Positions 6,434-8,507 of a stretch of DNA of 8,507 bases are shown here, in pieces. The stretch is from Candidatus Faecousia faecipullorum (GTDB lineage: Bacteria > Bacillota > Clostridia > Oscillospirales > Oscillospiraceae). Every line of letters starts with the position of its first letter. The stretch's first letter is position 1. Where the stretch lies: positions 1 to 8,507 of the forward strand of contig DVJG01000141.1 of the NCBI GenBank assembly GCA_018710805.1, read 5' to 3'. The notes beneath the pieces are model-generated. The model worked only from the letters and a program-made list of their open reading frames with translations. It was not told the origin of the DNA and did not search any database. Both the position numbers and the translations under genes were made by a program.

Positions 6434-6643
6434 TTATGCAACACGGAATGTTTCAAGGTACTGATCCAATATTTCGCAGTTCACAAGCACAACCTTGTCG
6501 ATTTTATAAACCGCTTTCGCCTCCTTTGCCAGTTCCTGAAATTTCGTCAGTCCCAAGCTGTACAGCTCGGCACCCTCTTGATATCGGACAAATTTCTTTG
6601 CCATCTTCTTCGTTGCTTCTACATCCTTGCGGCTATATCCCAT
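6434..6643 (-). CDS. DUF6462-like small protein, probable excisionase-type DNA-binding protein
   Basis: 69 residues from the ATG at 6643, with AAGGAG (complement of 6652-6657) 8 bases upstream. A longer in-frame reading to 6769 runs back into the relaxase gene and is rejected. The sequence (KKFVRYQEGAELYSLGLTKF, then 'LAKEAKAVYKIDKVVLVNCEILDQYLETF') is one I recognise as the DUF6462 family, common in clostridial mobile elements. Its layout matches excisionase-type winged helix proteins: a short HTH (residues ~18-35), a basic or hydrophobic strand pair (~40-52) and a closing helix ending 'LETF'. Xis proteins bend element ends and steer integrase toward excision. It follows the relaxase by 22 bases and lies in the mob operon, not the int transcript, so excision function may be tied to mobilisation. 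Family name from memory; Xis role inferred. Confidence 0.75.
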   Translation of the reverse strand: MGYSRKDVEATKKMAKKFVRYQEGAELYSLGLTKFQELAKEAKAVYKIDKVVLVNCEILDQYLETFRVA

Positions 6644-6665
6644 AGGCAAATCTCCTTTTCCCCAA

Positions 6666-7649
6666 TTATCGATTGTGTTTCTTTTCGTTTTTTTGCGGCT
6701 GCGGTCTGTGCGCGTACTCCGCCAGCACCTCTTTCGGAATCCGGTCAAGCAGTACCAGAGCGTCCTCATAATCCCGATGCAGCTTGGCAGCCGCCAGCTT
6801 CTTCAAAGTGCTTTCCTGCCTGGCTTCATCCAGAGACTGCTCCAACTGTTCATTTTCCTTTTTCAGCTTTTTGTTCTCAGCAGTCGTGGTTGTGAAGGCC
6901 ACATTGTATTTTTTCAGAGTGGTGTGCATCTGCTCCACAGCGGGAATGTACTTGTCCAGCAGCACGCCAATCTCTGATGCCTTGCCTTTGGCGTTGAACG
7001 CATTGACATCAGCAAGCAATTCTTCCAGCTTGGCTTTCTGCTTGGTCAGACGGGTCATCTCCTTGAACACCCTCGGTGGAATATGGTCACGCCCGGATTC
7101 ACTAGCAGATTCTCCACGCTCGAAATCCGGATACTTCTTGACCATGTGCTTCCAGAACTCATCCTGCCATTGGGTCAGCTTCTTTTTATTGCCGATGATA
7201 TCCTTGGCAGAAAGTCGCCCATCTGGGGTCAGCGGGACAAAGCAAAGGTGCATATGGGGTGTTTTCTCGTCCACATGCACCACGGCGGATATGATTGTTT
7301 CGGGAGATTGTTTTTCCTGGATGAAGGCAAGGGCATATTCAAAGAACTCTTTGACCTCCCGAGGCTTTTTGTCCTGGAAGAACTCCGGACTGGCGGTAAT
7401 CAAGGTTTCCACCACCCGGACACTATCCTTTCTGGCTTTGCACCCAGCCTCAGAAATCTGTTTTTCCGCCTCCGCCCGGTAGGAGCGGTGGGACTTCACC
7501 AGATGGAAATTCAGCCTGCTGCGGCTGGTGTCCACATCCGGGTTGCTGGCGTACTTCTCCTTGGTACGCTCATCGTGGGCTTCGATTCTGCCAATCTCTG
7601 GCCCCTTATACTTGGCGAAACGCAGAATTGCATACTGAGGTTTCTCCAT
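6666..7649 (-). CDS. MobV-family relaxase (Mob/Pre type)
   Basis: 327 residues. Relaxases nick one strand at oriT, stay covalently bound and guide DNA into the recipient. MobV marks are present: His25-x-x-Arg28 (AHDER) near the N-terminus, where MobM of pMV158 uses an N-terminal His as nucleophile; then 'NPDVDTSRSRLNF' (36-48); and the metal-binding HVDEKTPHMHLCFVP (His125, Asp127, Glu128, His132, His134). The relaxase domain spans about residues 1-190. Residues ~195-300 form a Lys/Glu/Leu-rich coiled coil, probably for dimerisation or partner contacts. The ATG has GGAGGG 8 bases upstream and overlaps the previous gene's stop (TGATG), implying translational coupling. The C-terminal tail is Lys/Asn-rich (PQPQKNEKKHNR). 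No frameshift or missing catalytic residue is seen. A coupling protein and mating-pore genes are not visible, so the window alone cannot separate an ICE from an IME. Confidence 0.93.
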   Translation of the reverse strand: MEKPQYAILRFAKYKGPEIGRIEAHDERTKEKYASNPDVDTSRSRLNFHLVKSHRSYRAEAEKQISEAGCKARKDSVRVVETLITASPEFFQDKKPREVKEFFEYALAFIQEKQSPETIISAVVHVDEKTPHMHLCFVPLTPDGRLSAKDIIGNKKKLTQWQDEFWKHMVKKYPDFERGESASESGRDHIPPRVFKEMTRLTKQKAKLEELLADVNAFNAKGKASEIGVLLDKYIPAVEQMHTTLKKYNVAFTTTTAENKKLKKENEQLEQSLDEARQESTLKKLAAAKLHRDYEDALVLLDRIPKEVLAEYAHRPQPQKNEKKHNR

Positions 7650-7864
7650 CAGGAATCCCTCCGTTTCTGCCAGATGAGGTCATACCCCATCACATCTGCA
7701 AGCTGAATAGCCTCCCGGTAACGCAGGGAACCACGGCTCAGTTTGTTGGAGAAGTTGGAAATACTGTCGCTCCATCCGTACTCGTCAGACAGCAGGTCAA
7801 CCACCTGCTGCATGGTCATGCCGGAACGGACGATGATGCTTTTAATTTCATTTTTCACATTCAT
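7649..7864 (-). CDS. Small helix-turn-helix-like protein preceding the relaxase
   Basis: 71 residues, ATG at 7864 with AAAGAGGT about 6 bases upstream. It is all-helical: NEIKSIIVRSGMTMQQVVDLL (helices 1-2), then 'GWSDSISNFSNKLSRGSLRYREAIQLADVMGYDLIWQ', which follows the XRE/Cro-like order (recognition-helix area S-x-x-N-x-S-N-K-L-x-R-G, then 'A..LADVMGYDL'). I have seen similar short proteins next to MobV genes in Clostridia; they also resemble DUF6471-type HTH proteins, but I cannot confirm the family name. Its stop overlaps the relaxase ATG by one base and its start overlaps the preceding ORF's stop (ATGA). A role as regulator of the mob operon or relaxosome helper is inferred from fold and location. 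Confidence 0.8.
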   Translation of the reverse strand: MNVKNEIKSIIVRSGMTMQQVVDLLSDEYGWSDSISNFSNKLSRGSLRYREAIQLADVMGYDLIWQKRRDS

Positions 7865-8067
7865 AGAAATACCTCTTTCATTGTAAATTCGGATTTGGAG
7901 CCAATGGAAATGGCTCCCATGATGTCTGCATCAATGATGCCTTGTTTGCTTTTTCTGTTTCGGAAAGGATTCTTTGAAACGGCATAGAAAAACACGAAAC
8001 CGTGTAGCTGATTCACCCTTCTCACCAGCGCGATTGGGTGAAAATCTCCTACGGTTTCGTGTATCAT
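7861..8067 (-). CDS. Small ORF of unknown function overlapping inverted repeats
   Basis: 68 residues, not recognised. Support for coding is its exact fit: its ATG overlaps the upstream gene's TGA (ATGA, 8067-8064) and its TGA overlaps the next gene's ATG (ATGA, 7864-7861). The C-terminal part (SKQGIIDADIMGAISIGSKS, then EFTMKEVFL) looks like ordinary protein sequence. The start has only a weak GGGA close to the ATG, but coupling could supply ribosomes. Against it, the first 25 codons lie within nested inverted repeats (7992-8062), so the stretch may instead be an oriT or attenuator that happens to stay open. No motif, membrane span or signal peptide is seen. Confidence 0.45.
   Translation of the reverse strand: MIHETVGDFHPIALVRRVNQLHGFVFFYAVSKNPFRNRKSKQGIIDADIMGAISIGSKSEFTMKEVFL
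7897..7940. repeat. Two short palindromes upstream of the HTH gene
   Basis: GGAGCCA (7897-7903) and TGGCTCC (7911-7917) form a 7-bp stem with a 7-nt loop. GCATCA-A-TGATGC (7928-7940) is a 13-base palindrome. They lie 33-76 bases before the HTH gene's start, inside the 68-residue ORF, and could be operators for the HTH protein or mRNA hairpins affecting its translation. Confidence 0.5.
7992..8062. repeat. Nested inverted repeats; candidate oriT or attenuator of the mob operon
   Basis: Outer arms ACACGAAACCGT (7992-8003) and ACGGTTTCGTGT (8051-8062) are perfect over 12 bp. Inner arms TTCACCC (8012-8018) and GGGTGAA (8036-8042) pair inside them, leaving a 17-base loop. Read on the minus strand, the distal arm is followed directly by TTTTTCT, so the RNA form could act as an intrinsic terminator/attenuator. 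MobV origins of transfer usually lie just upstream of mob and contain inverted repeats, so an oriT is the main alternative. No known nick sequence was recognised. Confidence 0.6.
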
Positions 8068-8276
8068 TTTCCCGTTTCCACAAGCCTTGGGAAATCCGTT
8101 CCGTTTTCCTGTGTTTTCCGCGGCTGTTTTCTGCTTTCATATCGCCGGCAAGAAACTAGCTCTGCCCGGAAGCTCTGCTTGCAGCGGTTTCGGCAGCTGC
8201 GGCATACGGAATTGAACTGGACGCGCCCCGCCCGGTTGCGGAAGAACGCCCACTCCTGTCCTGTGTACTTTTTCAT
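8064..8276 (-). CDS. Small Cys4 (zinc-ribbon-like) protein of the mobile element
   Basis: 70 residues, ATG at 8276 preceded by AAGGAG (complement of 8285-8290) at a 7-base spacing. It is basic, with four cysteines, C-x2-C-x3-C-x10-C (Cys25, 28, 32, 43), in 'FNSVCRSCRNRCKQSFRAELVSCRRYE'. The core after MKKYTGQEWAFFRNRAGRVQ resembles unnamed small proteins I associate with clostridial mobile elements that share a 'C..C...CKQS(F/Y)R' core. A metal-binding nucleic-acid or protein contact role is plausible but unproven. The tail after residue ~48 is polar and less constrained. Its TGA overlaps the next ORF's ATG (ATGA). It opens the four-gene chain leading to the relaxase. No clear promoter was found directly upstream, so it may be read from further right. 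Confidence 0.75.
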   Translation of the reverse strand: MKKYTGQEWAFFRNRAGRVQFNSVCRSCRNRCKQSFRAELVSCRRYESRKQPRKTQENGTDFPRLVETGK

Positions 8277-8380
8277 TTTCTTTCTCCTTCATTTTTCTGT
8301 TGAATCCCGAATCCTCTATCCCGATCCATCCCATCTATCCCCGGGATGCTTGGGATGGATCGGGATGGATGTTTTTCACA
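8277..8380. other. Intergenic gap holding the large inverted repeat
   Basis: 104 bases between the partial right-edge gene and the Cys4 gene. Apart from the inverted repeat and the Cys4 gene's ribosome site, no gene and no convincing minus-strand promoter is visible. Confidence 0.6.
8301..8370. repeat. 16-bp perfect inverted repeat within a cluster of ATCCC motifs
   Basis: ATCCCGATCCATCCCA (8318-8333) and TGGGATGGATCGGGAT (8351-8366) are perfectly complementary across a 17-base spacer that itself contains ATCCC-C-GGGAT (8337-8347). A further copy, ATCCCGAATCC, lies at 8304-8314. On the + strand the structure is followed by GGATGTTTTT, like a terminator, yet the genes on both sides run on the minus strand, where no T run follows. 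It may be a terminator against + strand transcripts, a protein-binding iteron array, or part of an origin. Confidence 0.7.
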
Positions 8381-8507
8381 TCAGAGAATAATTGGAGCGG
8401 TCAGCGCCTGAATGCCCCAGAAGCCGTTGACCTGCTTGCCCGACTTGTTGATGATCTTGTTGCTGGCTTCCAGATTGTAGTCCTCCAGATGGCTTTTCAG
8501 GTAGCTG
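8381..8507 (-). CDS. 3' end of an unrecognised mobile-element gene (5' truncated)
   Basis: Only the last 41 codons and the TGA (complement of 8381-8383) are visible. The peptide ends 'NKSGKQVNGFWGIQALTAPIIL' after a helical stretch 'YLKSHLEDYNLEASNKIIN'. The frame is open throughout and uses ordinary codons (CTG, AAG, GCC), so it is likely real. I do not recognise the family. It runs in the same direction as the mob genes and ends 104 bases before the Cys4 gene. Confidence 0.6.
   Translation of the reverse strand, partial: SYLKSHLEDYNLEASNKIINKSGKQVNGFWGIQALTAPIIL

Noticed and set aside
6644..6769. N-terminal extension of the DUF6462 protein
   Set aside because: It overlaps the relaxase 3' end in another frame and is Arg/Trp-rich nonsense; AAGGAG precedes the ATG at 6643.
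6784..7706. Long plus-strand open frames (6784-7482 and 7083-7706)
   Set aside because: They are antisense to the MobV relaxase; the translations are Ser/Leu/Phe-rich without a recognisable motif.
7931..8140. Alternative minus-strand 69-codon frame
   Set aside because: It overlaps the Cys4 gene and the 68-residue ORF, lacks a ribosome site and does not join the stop/start overlap chain.
7992..8366. Possible CRISPR array from several repeated motifs
   Set aside because: The repeats are inverted arms or short ATCCC words; there are no regularly spaced direct repeats with unique spacers and no cas genes.

Overview
The window looks like a GC-rich gut Clostridia (Firmicutes) chromosome, most likely Oscillospiraceae. 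This rests on the protein style (MetRS C-terminal domain, FliB-like methylase, DivIVA-like coiled-coil protein), the strong AAGGAGG-type ribosome sites and the sigma-A promoters. The genus cannot be fixed from the sequence. Two unlike blocks meet near position 4700.

Block 1 (1-4236, + strand) is chromosomal. It starts with the 3' end of a probable extracellular solute-binding protein, closed by a strong hairpin. A textbook promoter (TTGTTT-17-TATAAT) then begins a tight co-directional cluster: a DivIVA-like coiled-coil protein, a FliB-family Cys-rich lysine methylase, a GT14 (core-2/I-branching type) glycosyltransferase and a membrane O-acyltransferase. The last two suggest cell-surface glycan building and decoration. 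The acyltransferase gene is strikingly AT-rich next to its GC-rich neighbours and looks recently acquired. A perfect 12-bp bidirectional terminator separates it from a convergent metG fragment.

Block 2 (about 4700 to the right edge, - strand) is one end of an integrative mobile element (ICE or IME). In transcription order, right to left, it holds: the 3' end of an unrecognised gene; a small Cys4 protein; a small unrecognised ORF; a small HTH-like protein; a MobV-family relaxase; a DUF6462 excisionase-like protein; then, from its own promoter, a ribbon-helix-helix protein and a Tn916-type tyrosine integrase. The four genes from the Cys4 protein to the relaxase are joined by overlapping stop/start codons. 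Two large inverted-repeat structures lie here: nested arms at 7992-8062 (an oriT or attenuator candidate) and a 16-bp perfect inverted repeat at 8318-8366.

At the junction only the C-terminal tRNA-binding domain of methionyl-tRNA synthetase is present, with no ribosome site of its own. The element therefore appears to sit within or against metG, and the catalytic part should lie beyond the right edge if the gene was split. Between the metG fragment and integrase, two nearly identical 20-bp repeats 53 bp apart are candidate attachment or integrase/excisionase binding sites. No tRNA, rRNA or CRISPR array was seen.
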